A stretch of DNA of 64,000 nucleotides from Mangrovibacter yixingensis (GCF_020523985.1 NZ_JAIVKM010000001.1:2108001-2172000); one strand, 5' to 3'. Shown: positions 20,303-29,874, counted from the stretch's first letter. The notes: generated by a model not told the origin, from the sequence alone. Numbers and translations are program-made.

Positions 20303-21607
20303 ATGCCAGTTAGCTCTGAAGAATTACGCCGGTTGCTCAGCCAGGGGCCGGTAACAACAAGGCAACTTACTGAAAAATTGGAAGTTAGCCAGCCAACCCT
20401 GTCCCGTGCGCTAAAAAAGCTGGGTGACGAAATCGTGCGGACAGGTGCCGGGCCATCTATTCAAAATACCCTGCGCGATAACCACCGGGGGTTCAGTGCC
20501 GCCCCTATTTATCGCATTACCGAAGAAGGCCAGGTAAAAAAACTGGGTGAACTGATCCCGGTTTACCCGGACGGTTTTGTTATGGTGCAAACCAATAACG
20601 CCAGCATTCATAGCGATGGTTTACCCTGGTGGTTGTTCGATATGCGCCCACAGGGGTACCTCGGGCGGGCATGGGCAACAGTATGGGCTCCCGGGCTCGG
20701 CCTGGACACCAACCCGGAACAATGGACCGATGCAGATGTTGTGCGGGCGTTACTGATGCACGGGCACGATGCCACAGGCAACCTGCTCATTGGCGACCGG
20801 GCCAGAAACTATTTTCTGGAAATGCCCGCCCCCACGCCGGTTGAACGCGCAGCAATGTTCCCGGCACTGGCGAAGGCGGCTGGTGCAGGTGAAACCCCTG
20901 GGTCATCTGCCGGGGGGGAGCAACCGAAATTCTGTACCTTTACAGAGCGAGGGCATGTGTTAGTGAAGTTCACGGCACCGGACGACAACCCGGTGAGCGA
21001 ACGCTGGCGTGACCTGCTACTGGCTGAACACCTGGCGCTGGGTGTGCTGGGCGTGCAGACAGAGGTGTTTGATTTTGCCGGGCAGCGGTTTCTGGAAATT
21101 CCCCGTTTCGACCGTGTTGGGCTGTTGGGCCGGGTTGGCGTTATTTCACTGCGTGCGCTGGATGCAGAGTTTGTCGGCAAAGCCCGTTCCCCCTGGCCTG
21201 TGCTGGTCGAAAACCTGGTTCATGCGGGGTATGTCCACCCACAAGCGCTTCCTGCCACCGCCCGGTTATGGGCATTTGGGCGGCTGACTGGCAATACAGA
21301 TATGCATAACGGCAACCTGTCGTTTATTAGCAGCCACGGGCGACCGTATCAACTGGCTCCGGCATACGACGTTCTGCCGATGGGGTTCGCCCCCAAAGCT
21401 GGCGGCGCACTTTCAAACGAACTTCGCCCAGTGGCGCTGGCCGAAGTGGTTAACGCGGATACCTGGCGGGAAGCATTGGCGCTTGCCGAAAAATTTCTGG
21501 CCATCGCCCGTTGTTGCGAAGGTTTTTCCGCGAACTTTGATCCCTGCATTGAGGCCCTGGATCACCATATTGGTGAAGCCAGGGAGCGCATTGCCCGGCT
21601 GGGGTAA
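20303..21607 (+). CDS. yjjJ: HipA-family kinase with fused winged-helix domain (YjjJ/HipH type)
   Basis: A protein of about 434 residues. Residues 1-65 form a winged helix-turn-helix (TRQLTEKLEVSQPTLSRAL). The rest is a HipA-like Ser/Thr kinase: the Gly-rich segment SSAGGEQPKF, the catalytic loop GNTDMHNGNLSF and the metal-binding YDVLPMGF are all present. HipA toxins phosphorylate glutamyl-tRNA synthetase and are held by a HipB partner; here no hipB-like gene is adjacent and the DNA-binding part is in the same chain, as in E. coli YjjJ (HipH). The target is unknown. ATG 20303 is one choice; an in-frame GTG at 20291 is the other. Neither has a strong SD. Confidence 0.82.
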   Translation: MPVSSEELRRLLSQGPVTTRQLTEKLEVSQPTLSRALKKLGDEIVRTGAGPSIQNTLRDNHRGFSAAPIYRITEEGQVKKLGELIPVYPDGFVMVQTNNASIHSDGLPWWLFDMRPQGYLGRAWATVWAPGLGLDTNPEQWTDADVVRALLMHGHDATGNLLIGDRARNYFLEMPAPTPVERAAMFPALAKAAGAGETPGSSAGGEQPKFCTFTERGHVLVKFTAPDDNPVSERWRDLLLAEHLALGVLGVQTEVFDFAGQRFLEIPRFDRVGLLGRVGVISLRALDAEFVGKARSPWPVLVENLVHAGYVHPQALPATARLWAFGRLTGNTDMHNGNLSFISSHGRPYQLAPAYDVLPMGFAPKAGGALSNELRPVALAEVVNADTWREALALAEKFLAIARCCEGFSANFDPCIEALDHHIGEARERIARLG

Positions 21608-21632
21608 ACGGGCCAGGCTTTACTGCATAGGG

Positions 21633-21678
21633 TGAGGATAGCATGGAGTGAGAGTTGCTGGAGTGAGGATGGCATCCC
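21633..21678. repeat. Degenerate 15-16 bp tandem repeats
   Basis: TGAGGATAGCATGGAG, TGAGAGTTGCTGGAG and TGAGGATGGCATCCC follow one another between two converging genes. The first and third share 10 of 11 starting bases. No T-run follows, so this is not a recognisable terminator. Confidence 0.4.
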
Positions 21679-21782
21679 GCCCCAGACTGCGAATACTGCC
21701 AAAGCCCGTAGGGAGAATGCCACAGTAAACCCAACCCGCTACCGGGCAGTTCACCCGGTTAAGCGCAGCGCTGGCAACGTTA

Positions 21783-22655
21783 TCAGGCGCGTGTTTTTTG
21801 CAGGAACGCAAACACAGCCGCTAAATCCTGCTCGCCATAGCCAGCATCAACGGCCTGTTGCCACACAGACGCAATGTTTTCCAACCCTGGCATCGCCACA
21901 CCGTGTGCCGCTTGTAACGCAAGCCTGGCGTCTTTCAGTGCCAGGCTGAGCTGCATTTGCGGTGTGTAATCACCACTGGCAATCATATTCAGCTTCCCTT
22001 TGGCATAAGGAGCAGCCAGCGGGCCACCTTCCAACACCTGCCACAGATCGTCTGTGGAGAACCCCAGTTGTTTTGCCAGGCTCATGGTGTCTGCCAGGCT
22101 TTGCATCATGCCTATCAGCCAACTGTTTACCACCAGTTTCATGCGTGAACTGGCACCAGCCTCGCCCAGCCATTGCTGCTGTTTACCGATGGCAGCAAAT
22201 ACCTGTTCTGCCGCCTGTGCTTTACTGCGGTCGCCACTTGCCATCACCAAAATTTGGGCGTTTTCCGCCGGGGCTTTGGTTCCGGACACTGGCGCATCCA
22301 CAAACACCACATCCGGCCTTGCCTGGGCTAACTGGTAAATCAGCTTTTCGGTTGCCGCCACACCAATCGTGCCCATCTGGCAGAGCACCGCACCCGGCTT
22401 CATAGCAGCAAATACCGGTGCCAGCACATTGTGTGTTGTGTCGCCATCGGTTAATACACTCAGCACCACATCCGCGCCATCTACTGCCTGCTGTGCCGTG
22501 TTGCACAGCGCCAGCCCGGCGCTAACCAAGTCTTCCCCACGGCTGAGCGAACGGTTCCAGCCACGCACGGTGAAGCCATTTTTTAACAGATTTGCGGCAA
22601 AAGCATGCCCCATTGCCCCAAGGCCAATAACGGATACAACTGGCAATTGCGCCAT
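21783..22655 (-). CDS. NAD(P)-dependent beta-hydroxyacid dehydrogenase (3-hydroxyisobutyrate dehydrogenase family)
   Basis: A 290-residue oxidoreductase. The N-terminal Rossmann fold has VIGLGAMGHAFAANLL. The substrate-binding signature VDAPVSGTKAPAENAQI and the region of the catalytic lysine (SRMKLVVNSWLIGMMQSLAD) are present. Relatives include 3-hydroxyisobutyrate dehydrogenase, tartronate semialdehyde reductase and GLYR-type succinic semialdehyde reductases; the actual substrate cannot be told from sequence. It stands alone, converging with the HipA-like gene. A short AGGAGGAAAC SD precedes the start. Confidence 0.85.
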   Translation of the reverse strand: MAQLPVVSVIGLGAMGHAFAANLLKNGFTVRGWNRSLSRGEDLVSAGLALCNTAQQAVDGADVVLSVLTDGDTTHNVLAPVFAAMKPGAVLCQMGTIGVAATEKLIYQLAQARPDVVFVDAPVSGTKAPAENAQILVMASGDRSKAQAAEQVFAAIGKQQQWLGEAGASSRMKLVVNSWLIGMMQSLADTMSLAKQLGFSTDDLWQVLEGGPLAAPYAKGKLNMIASGDYTPQMQLSLALKDARLALQAAHGVAMPGLENIASVWQQAVDAGYGEQDLAAVFAFLQKTRA

Positions 22656-23191
22656 GTTTCCTCCTCCCCCGCTTCCGCTCAGAACCGGGATAGCTCAAGA
22701 TTAATGATTGGGTTAGGTAGCCGGTTACAGGCAAGCGGTAATAAAGCACTAAACCCGCGGGCAGCGCATTCAGGCAAACACAAGCAGACACGGGTGAAAG
22801 CACGCTGTTTATTGCTCATTACCGGAAGCCTTCCAGGACGGGTGGCCGGGTAAGTAAGCACAGCCACTTCACCCGCAAGGTGAAGAATAAAGAGTAAAAA
22901 CTGCCTGCAATCATACGAAATAAATTGAGGGCAAAGGAGAAACAACATGAAATCCAACAAAAAATAATAATCAGAAATGTACGGCGGCCTGGTTACCCCG
23001 CAGATAACCACCTGCCGCCAAAACCAAGGGTGGAGCTTAGCCAGCAGCCCCACCTTTAAGCTCAACGCCGGGTATAGCAAAGTAGAAAAGGTTAATACCG
23101 GCTATACCGCGCCTGCCGGTAAAGGCTTTATCACCCTACAATTATTGCCGTGTTTGCAGAGCCCAAAAACCCAGACCAATTAGCGAGCCAG
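22656..23191. other. 536-base spacer with a possible coding remnant
   Basis: The gap lies between the oxidoreductase and the hydrolase, both minus strand. No full gene is visible. An AT-rich part (about 22880-22975) precedes a GC-richer stretch on the plus strand with protein-like composition, listed separately at 22977-23183. Confidence 0.5.
22977..23183 (+). pseudogene. Possible gene remnant, 68 codons
   Basis: The frame reads MYGGLVTPQITTCRQNQG and later TGYTAPAGKGFITLQ, an amino-acid composition more like real protein than chance. There is no SD before the ATG and no recognisable family. It could be the tail of a decayed gene or simply an open frame by chance. I do not assign a function. 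Confidence 0.2.
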
Positions 23192-23938
23192 TTACTTACA
23201 AAAGCCCGCTAATGCACCCGCCAGTGCCGCAGGGTTTTCCCAGGACATACAATGCCCGCAGCCTGGCAATACTACGGTTGAAACCCCGGCATCCTGTAGT
23301 GCGGTAAAATCGTTATCTGGCAAAGAGTGCTCGCCAAAGACCAGTTGTTTCGCCATAGGTAAAGCCATAAACCGGGCAAACCAGTTACTGCCACTGACCA
23401 GGCTGGACGCACCACGCCACACAGCCCAGGGTGCATCTGCCGCCAGGCTACCTGCCCAAGGGCTGGTTTCCTGTTCCACCATTTGCATCCAGCCTGTGCT
23501 TACAAATTCGCTTTCGCTATAACGGCAAATTTGCTGGCTGAAGAAGCCACCACCGGGGTGAAAATTGGGCTCAGACACTACCAGGCCGAGCAGGCGCTCG
23601 CCCAATAGTTCTGCCGCTTCAATACTGATGCTGCCGCCCATGCTGTGCCCATACACATAGCACTGGTTTAACCCCAAATGCGCAACCAGTTCTGCAACCA
23701 CTTTTGCCTGGTCGCTAATGGAGTAGCTGTAGTCCTGAGGTTTTTCGCTGTAACCGCAACCGGGTAAATCAAGCAAAATGGCGCGCTTCCCGGTAAATAA
23801 CGGGTCTGCCACCACTCGCGGGTATTCATAAGATGATGCACAACCCAGGCCATGCACAAAAACAATTGGCACACCCGTGCCGGGTAGATCCTGAAAGCGC
23901 ACAGAGCAATGTGCTGTAGATGAAAGGAAACCTTGCAT
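23192..23938 (-). CDS. Alpha/beta hydrolase
   Basis: A serine hydrolase of about 248 residues with the alpha/beta fold. VFVHGLG provides the oxyanion-hole region, GHSMGG the nucleophile elbow and LPGCGHCMSWENP the catalytic histidine. The substrate is unknown. ATG 23938 has a GGTG SD eight bases upstream; ATG 23944 and an in-frame TTG at 23965 are alternatives. The upstream acyltransferase ends at 23946, so the two genes touch, but this gene is GC-normal and its neighbour AT-rich, so it marks the edge of the AT-rich island. Confidence 0.83.
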   Translation of the reverse strand: MQGFLSSTAHCSVRFQDLPGTGVPIVFVHGLGCASSYEYPRVVADPLFTGKRAILLDLPGCGYSEKPQDYSYSISDQAKVVAELVAHLGLNQCYVYGHSMGGSISIEAAELLGERLLGLVVSEPNFHPGGGFFSQQICRYSESEFVSTGWMQMVEQETSPWAGSLAADAPWAVWRGASSLVSGSNWFARFMALPMAKQLVFGEHSLPDNDFTALQDAGVSTVVLPGCGHCMSWENPAALAGALAGFCK

Positions 23939-23945
23939 GTTCATT

Positions 23946-25112
23946 TCACCACGATTTTTTCCCAATACGAATTCCTACTCTTTCAATGTAAAGATATGTA
24001 AAGCAACTTAAAGAAATAATTATTGTAATAGTAATCAATAGCGATTGCATATAACCAAAACCATGAACTAATAAAAATTTAAAAAGTATTGTATAACAAA
24101 GACCATGAATCAAATAAACACTAAAACTAATTGCACCCAACAATTTAAGAGGTATTGCTGTTAGCACTCCAAAAAAAGAATTATTGTGGCATACAAGTAA
24201 AAATAAGAAGCCTAAAATTAACGTCGGGAAGAAAGAGTATGCCTCTGAAAAATACAAGCTACACAAGAACAAAGAAAATAATGACAAAAGAGAAAAAACG
24301 TCAGTATTTAAGCAAAAGGAAGAAAACCAATTGACTCTTTTAAAATGAGCACACGAAGCCCCAATAATGAAACATAAAATATGTGAGCGCTGCCATGGTC
24401 CAATTGCAACGTTATTATAGTTTAAAAAGGATAATAGAATAAAAGATAAAACAAGGAATATCAATGATGTCTTAAGTCGTCGAGTAAAAACAGATAACAA
24501 TGGCAATACCGTGTAAAAAGACCATTCATACGAGAGAGTCCAAAAAACACCAGCAACTAAAGTTTTACTCAAAGGGAAGCCATTTATATTAGGCGTTCCA
24601 AAAAAATCAAACGTAAACCAGAAGAAAGCATCTCTAAGATAGGGATAAAACTCTATTGAACCTCTTGCATTCAATAGAACATAGCAAAAAGCCAACAATA
24701 CCACTATAATATATAATGGTATTATTCTAAAAAAGCGTTTGATATAAAATTCAATCCAATTTAGGTCTTTTCCATTTTCAAGGATTTTCCCCCAAAATAG
24801 GAAAGCAGTTATCATGAAAAACACCGACACACTAATTCGACCAAGGTAATCAATTATAACATGTATATAATTATGACCAATATAGTCAAGTGACCAGGTT
24901 CCATACGTGGCATAACCATAGAAGAAAAAAGAGTGATGAATTGCGACAGCCAGAGCTGAAAGTCCCCGCAAACCATCGATAGAATCATTATCCCCCCGGG
25001 GGGATAACTCATCGAGAAACTTATTTTTAAAAATATTCGCAATTACAAATGCCACAAACAAAGACAATAAAACGCTCAACACAATAGAATGAAATATATA
25101 TTCAACCTGCAT
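23946..25112 (-). CDS. Acyltransferase-3 family membrane protein (OafA/NodX-like)
   Basis: A 388-residue multi-spanning membrane protein of the acyltransferase-3 family, which transfers acetyl or other acyl groups to sugars of surface polysaccharides. DGLRGLSALAVAIHHS (about 47-62) holds the family Arg and His residues, and VSVFFMITAFLFWG and YIKRFFRIIPLY follow in the usual order. An extra hydrophobic segment precedes the domain. It lacks the SGNH domain seen in the larger acyltransferase at 30181. Strongly AT-rich. Probably modifies O-antigen or another surface glycan. Confidence 0.85.
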   Translation of the reverse strand: MQVEYIFHSIVLSVLLSLFVAFVIANIFKNKFLDELSPRGDNDSIDGLRGLSALAVAIHHSFFFYGYATYGTWSLDYIGHNYIHVIIDYLGRISVSVFFMITAFLFWGKILENGKDLNWIEFYIKRFFRIIPLYIIVVLLAFCYVLLNARGSIEFYPYLRDAFFWFTFDFFGTPNINGFPLSKTLVAGVFWTLSYEWSFYTVLPLLSVFTRRLKTSLIFLVLSFILLSFLNYNNVAIGPWQRSHILCFIIGASCAHFKRVNWFSSFCLNTDVFSLLSLFSLFLCSLYFSEAYSFFPTLILGFLFLLVCHNNSFFGVLTAIPLKLLGAISFSVYLIHGLCYTILFKFLLVHGFGYMQSLLITITIIISLSCFTYLYIERVGIRIGKKSW

Positions 25113-25231
25113 TTATTATGATGTCCATGCATAAAAACAAAGTTATATAAACATAACATAAAAAATGAAAAAATCAATACATCCGATAATTAGCAGCATT
25201 AACCTCACACAAGAATACATTTACTTCAAAT

Positions 25232-25293
25232 TAATTAGTGGACCATATTTACAGCCCACTAATTACAGTCCACTAAAAATCATTAGTCCACTA
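25232..25293. repeat. Nested inverted and direct repeats (TAGTGGAC / GTCCACTA)
   Basis: TAATTAGTGG (25232-25241) pairs perfectly with CCACTAATTA (25256-25265). TTAGTGGAC (25235-25243) also pairs with GTCCACTAA (25268-25276). AGTCCACTA occurs twice (25267-25275 and 25285-25293), the second copy covering the stop codon of the next gene. The stem could act as a weak terminator for that minus-strand gene, but the T-run is poor. Confidence 0.5.
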
Positions 25294-26853
25294 TGATTTT
25301 TTAAAAAGACAAATTCGGTAATAAATCAGATAAACCCAAGATACCAAACTTAACGCAATCCCAAATAAAAATATCAACATAAAATTATGTGAATATTTCA
25401 CATGAGCAATATTAGGCCCTTTTTTTGCTTCATACAAAAAGTAGCCATCCTTAGGATTATAGATACCATTGATAGTTAATGCAGTATATGACATAACAGG
25501 TAGCCGACAAGTCATGTCATTATCAACATTAAAGCTGAAAAAAGGGAGACCGTATTTACCACGATGCATACTATATGGAATAGTCACATTCTTTTTATCA
25601 TGAGACTGACATAACAAATATTTATTATCAGAAGATAGTTTCAATGCATTTTTAAGCGCATAATCTGAAAAAACAACATTGTTACTACCGCGGAAATTTT
25701 CCTTGGTAATATTATAGCTATTATGTGATTTTTCTGATATCCAAGAAGACATCAGACTGATAATAACAATACAAGCCAATAAATGTGGGCTCCTTATTTT
25801 ATCAAATGACGAAACATTAACTAAAATTAAAAAAATCAAAAAGGGAATTAACCTCCACATATATTGAATCTTATTAAGCGCATAGAAAACATGTGGCAGA
25901 AACGAATAATTAGCTGCGCAAATTATTAAAACGACTACAATAGCAATAGGATAAATTATTTTCTTATCAATATGATTAACCATGGAATATACAAAGATAA
26001 AAAATATAGGCCATCCGATACCCAAAGACATATTAGCCAATTTTCCGCTTGTTATTTTTTCTCCAGAAATTAAATCATATAAACCAATACTCTTTTCGCT
26101 CATATTAGGGAACCAATTTGTATCCATAATAGGAAAATCTTGGTTATGAATAGAAAATAATAGTGGCAAAAAATAAAATGAGGTTAGTAAAATTGAGAAA
26201 ACCAGCGATTTTAAAAAGGGGAGAATCTTACACTGGTTAAATATTAAACAAATTGCGGAAACTAAAATCCCGCATAAAAAAAGTGGAAGATTAGATAACA
26301 AAAGCCCGGAGATAGAATATGACATAAAGAAAAAAGAATTTTTCTTCTCTATATTCCCTACTAAAGCAACAATGAGCAATGGGATGAAGCTTATAGCTAA
26401 AGATTCTGGAATTGAACCCCGTATAAATATATTGTTAACCTGATAAATAGAGAAAGAAAATAAGATAGAAAGCAATAGTGAGCGTTCTTTTTTTAACCCT
26501 ACCACATCAAAAGCAATGTAGGAGTGAAAAAAGGATAAAAATATTATAATTGCAGATAGTATCTTTAGTGAACCATTCAAGTCATTGCTTAGATATAATA
26601 ATCCTGAAAATATAAAATTCTCTAATGGCGGATAAAATAGGTTCCATGAATAACCTGGGTATTTGGGATTAGAGAAATCGAAAAAAGTCGGAACTTGGCC
26701 ATGATGAATTTCGGACACAGTTGAAACCGCCCTATCGATATGCGCAATAAGATCAAATGTCAACCATGAACCGTCACTAAATAATGGAAGCCATGATATA
26801 TACATACAAATAAGGATAACCATATATATAGAGATATTTCTTACCTTATTCAT
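25291..26853 (-). CDS. Multi-spanning membrane protein, GT-C-like, function unknown
   Basis: A 520-residue integral membrane protein with about a dozen hydrophobic segments. An acidic loop after the first helix reads SWLTFDLIAHIDRA, then SWNLFYPPLENF; such loops carry the catalytic acid in GT-C polyprenyl-phosphate-sugar glycosyltransferases. A soluble stretch (about residues 380-480) precedes a last helix. I do not recognise the exact family; it recalls bacterial YfhO-like or '6-pyruvoyl-tetrahydropterin-synthase-related' membrane proteins. Next to gtrABC-type genes it may add or move a lipid-linked sugar. The start has a GAGG-type SD. Strongly AT-rich. Confidence 0.65.
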   Translation of the reverse strand: MNKVRNISIYMVILICMYISWLPLFSDGSWLTFDLIAHIDRAVSTVSEIHHGQVPTFFDFSNPKYPGYSWNLFYPPLENFIFSGLLYLSNDLNGSLKILSAIIIFLSFFHSYIAFDVVGLKKERSLLLSILFSFSIYQVNNIFIRGSIPESLAISFIPLLIVALVGNIEKKNSFFFMSYSISGLLLSNLPLFLCGILVSAICLIFNQCKILPFLKSLVFSILLTSFYFLPLLFSIHNQDFPIMDTNWFPNMSEKSIGLYDLISGEKITSGKLANMSLGIGWPIFFIFVYSMVNHIDKKIIYPIAIVVVLIICAANYSFLPHVFYALNKIQYMWRLIPFLIFLILVNVSSFDKIRSPHLLACIVIISLMSSWISEKSHNSYNITKENFRGSNNVVFSDYALKNALKLSSDNKYLLCQSHDKKNVTIPYSMHRGKYGLPFFSFNVDNDMTCRLPVMSYTALTINGIYNPKDGYFLYEAKKGPNIAHVKYSHNFMLIFLFGIALSLVSWVYLIYYRICLFKKS

Positions 26854-26918
26854 TCCCCACCCTCTTCATTCTGATCACCTTTAATCACAGACTACTTTTG
26901 TATTATCCATAATAAATT

Positions 26919-28394
26919 TTACTTTGTAAGGCAATTAACAGTACCTAAATAAACAATAATATCGAGGTCATTCTCAAAAATGCTGTACTGATTATTTACA
27001 ATTAGAGGCTCCATTTTACCCTCACATACAGATCGGGCAAGTTCCAAAGTATGAATACGATATTGAGATGAAAATTTCACATTTTTCACACCGTTATCAA
27101 CCAAAATCTGACTCAATGTCATATCATACAAATTATTACTAATATAGCTAAGTAGCTTGAATGTTTTTTGGGATGTTTTGAAGGATTTAGAATCATTCGT
27201 CTTCCCATAAATAAAAATAGGTTTTACGATATTGTGAGCTGAAAGATCCCTGGAAACACTACTTGAAATGTATGTATCATACTTCTCTTGGTGATATAAA
27301 CCAGAAGTTGAACCATAAATAATCCCAATAGTAATAAAAAGTAAACAATATGATATTGAAACAGTTAAATAACGCAAAATTGGTGTAGATACATAACAAA
27401 CACACAGCATCCCGAAGATAAAAAAAGCGGCTGGGAATAGGACTCTCGGGGTAAAATACCCATTTTTCAATATTAAATTAATTCCAGCAGAAAATAAAAA
27501 GAGTAGCGAAATTGAAATCATAACGATAAAGATTGAGAAAAAATTACTCTTACTATACTTAGTAGACTTAAAAAATGGAGGAACAATTGAACATAAAAAT
27601 AAAATGAAGATCAATAAAAGTATGAAAGAACCAACATGAGAGTACGAGTCTTTAATGACATCATACACCTCATATAGTCTTTTTCTAAAAATTTCAATAT
27701 AACTTGTGTTTAACGAGACCAAACTCCCTCTAGCTTCTGATACAGGCATTGTAAACTTTACAATAAACAAAAAATACAGGACATTAGCAACCAGAAATGA
27801 AATAATTGATTTCACTATCATGCTGTTATTATTCTCTATATTTATACTCTTTAGATAAAATATAATCACAAGAATTGGATAGATAGAAACAGCGGGTTGA
27901 TAAAATGAAGCAGAAATAATTAAAAGAATACAACTTAATAAATATTTTGACTTACACGTGAGGGACCAGGCCCATACTGAAAATAATATCGAAAGTGTCA
28001 TCGAAAGTGAATCATAACGATAAAGGATATTACTGAACACCATCGGATTTATGACAGAAAGTGAGCACAATAAAATATTTTCAATTCTAACTTGATTGAA
28101 TAGTGTAACAGCAAGAAGATATATAATAAAAGCCATCACCCCAATACTTAATAACTGAGGTAAAGGAGTTATATCAGGCAAATTTGATGACCCCAGACTG
28201 AGTACAACCATCAAATATTCAGTTAGTGGTCTTCCTAAGCCTATCCAACCAAAATAACCATTGATTGAACGAGTAATATCATCTACGAAATACAACCTCT
28301 GCGAAATCAATGGATAATATGAAAATAAAGATATAATAATCCCTGAAAGGAAAATTTTCGCTTTAGATAACTCTTCATTAAAAATATTTGACAT
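26919..28394 (-). CDS. GtrII-type O-antigen glucosyltransferase
   Basis: A 491-residue membrane glycosyltransferase of the GtrII family, which adds glucose from undecaprenyl-phosphate-glucose to O-antigen in the periplasm. YFVDDITRSINGYFGWIGLG at the N-terminus holds the acidic pair, GRPLTEYL follows, and LYRYDSLSM and SFYQPAVSI lie further on. It starts one base after gtrB ends, with SD AAGGAAG. It plays the 'gtrC' role, the variable, serotype-specific member of a gtrABC set. AT-rich. Confidence 0.86.
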   Translation of the reverse strand: MSNIFNEELSKAKIFLSGIIISLFSYYPLISQRLYFVDDITRSINGYFGWIGLGRPLTEYLMVVLSLGSSNLPDITPLPQLLSIGVMAFIIYLLAVTLFNQVRIENILLCSLSVINPMVFSNILYRYDSLSMTLSILFSVWAWSLTCKSKYLLSCILLIISASFYQPAVSIYPILVIIFYLKSINIENNNSMIVKSIISFLVANVLYFLFIVKFTMPVSEARGSLVSLNTSYIEIFRKRLYEVYDVIKDSYSHVGSFILLLIFILFLCSIVPPFFKSTKYSKSNFFSIFIVMISISLLFLFSAGINLILKNGYFTPRVLFPAAFFIFGMLCVCYVSTPILRYLTVSISYCLLFITIGIIYGSTSGLYHQEKYDTYISSSVSRDLSAHNIVKPIFIYGKTNDSKSFKTSQKTFKLLSYISNNLYDMTLSQILVDNGVKNVKFSSQYRIHTLELARSVCEGKMEPLIVNNQYSIFENDLDIIVYLGTVNCLTK

Positions 28395-28395
28395 A

Positions 28396-29310
28396 TTACT
28401 TCCTTTTAATTATATATCGAGGTCTTTCCTTCACTTCCACATAAATTCTTCCTATATACTCGCCAAGTACACCTATTCCTATTAATTGCACCCCACCTAA
28501 GAACAGAATAGATACTAATAATGAAGGATAACCATGAACAGAATTCCCCCATATCAAGGTATCTACTATTATATATATGCCATAACATAATGATAAAAAG
28601 GCAATAAGCAATCCCATATATGACCATACACGCAAGGGTACCGTTGAAAAGCTAGTAATTCCTTCCAACGCAAGATTCCATAGCTTCCAGCCGTTAAATT
28701 TGGACTTCCCTGCAACTCGCTCAGCCCTAACATATTCGACAACGTCAATATTTCCACCTACCCAAGATAAAATACCCTTCATGAAGAGATTTCTCTCGGG
28801 TAACATTTTTATATGGTCTACAATATCTCTACTCATAAGACGAAAATCACCAACATTTTCTTCTATTTTTGGATTACTAATCTTATTATGTATACGATAA
28901 AACCACTCAGCTGTTTTCCTTTTCAAACGACCATCTGTAGACCTATCCGCTCTTTTAGCAAGAACCACGTCAGCACCATTAAGCCATTTGTTAATCAATT
29001 CAGGAATAACGTTAATTGGATCTTGTAAATCAACATCAATCGGTATAATCGCCTGACCAGTAGCGTTATCTAGACCAGCAAATAATGCAGGCTCCTTGCC
29101 AAAGTTACGTGTAAATGATAATGACTTAACTTGAGGATCGGTTAATGCTAAAGTATTTATGATTGATTCTGTAGCATCCTTACTCCCATCATTAATAAAA
29201 ACAATCTCGACATCATATTCTTTTAATTCTTTTGAGCCTCTAACAGATTGATAAAAAAGAGGTATTGCGTCCTCTTCATTGTAGACCGGTACGACTAACG
29301 AAATTTTCAT
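28396..29310 (-). CDS. gtrB: Undecaprenyl-phosphate glucosyltransferase GtrB
   Basis: A 304-residue GT2 enzyme that transfers glucose from UDP-glucose to undecaprenyl phosphate at the inner membrane. It has [16 protein letters not shown] at the N-terminus, the acidic motif PIDVDLQDP, and two C-terminal transmembrane helices. ATG 29310 has AGGA at the right distance; an in-frame TTG at 29316 is too close to the SD. The start lies just past the gtrA stop at 29313. The product is flipped by GtrA and used by the GtrII-type protein. Confidence 0.92.
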   Translation of the reverse strand: MKISLVVPVYNEEDAIPLFYQSVRGSKELKEYDVEIVFINDGSKDATESIINTLALTDPQVKSLSFTRNFGKEPALFAGLDNATGQAIIPIDVDLQDPINVIPELINKWLNGADVVLAKRADRSTDGRLKRKTAEWFYRIHNKISNPKIEENVGDFRLMSRDIVDHIKMLPERNLFMKGILSWVGGNIDVVEYVRAERVAGKSKFNGWKLWNLALEGITSFSTVPLRVWSYMGLLIAFLSLCYGIYIIVDTLIWGNSVHGYPSLLVSILFLGGVQLIGIGVLGEYIGRIYVEVKERPRYIIKRK

Positions 29311-29312
29311 AT

Positions 29313-29669
29313 TCAATTCCTGAAGATAATGAATTTAGAATAGGCAAACCCAGCGATTAAACTAATCGCTGAAAAAACAACCAGAGTAATAACACCAGGA
29401 ACGTGCAATTTATCTGCAATATGGCCAGTTAATGCAGCCAATCCGCCCATAAAAATAACAAATGCGGCATATCTTGCTAATGATGCTCTACTTTTAAATG
29501 TCCAGAGTGCATTCATAAAGAAACTGAAGGTAATAGCAACACAAAATGCTATTAAATTAGCGTACGCCTGCTTAAAACTAAAGAAAAAAAATAGTGTAGA
29601 AAAAATAGCCCAGTGGATCATAGTGTTCAATATACCCACCGAAAAATAACGAGCAAATAACTTTATCAT
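29313..29669 (-). CDS. gtrA: Bactoprenol-linked glucose translocase GtrA
   Basis: A 118-residue protein of the GtrA family with four predicted transmembrane helices, thought to flip undecaprenyl-phosphate-glucose across the inner membrane. It starts [16 protein letters not shown], and [11 protein letters not shown] is the central loop typical of the family. ATG 29669 is preferred to an in-frame TTG at 29690. First gene of the gtrA-gtrB-gtrII set. Confidence 0.92.
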   Translation of the reverse strand: MIKLFARYFSVGILNTMIHWAIFSTLFFFFSFKQAYANLIAFCVAITFSFFMNALWTFKSRASLARYAAFVIFMGGLAALTGHIADKLHVPGVITLVVFSAISLIAGFAYSKFIIFRN

Positions 29670-29845
29670 TTGATTATCTGAGTTGTTCAAAAAATTTCTG
29701 ATAGTTTATCACTATAAAATAGCATTATCGACATTAATCCATAAATTACTAAAAAACAAGTAATTACATAGAAAAACGACTTAACTTAGCCTAATCGAGC
29801 ACCTTTTCGCACAATAACTTGAATAGATAAAAAACATTAAAATCA

Positions 29846-29874
29846 ATAAGTTAAATAAAAACCTTGCATGTCAA
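29846..29874 (-). promoter_or_regulatory. Candidate gtrABC promoter
   Basis: On the minus strand a perfect -35 hexamer TTGACA (29874-29869) is followed after 17 bases by ACTTAT (29851-29846), a weak -10. It would give a leader of about 170 bases before gtrA. Confidence 0.3.
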
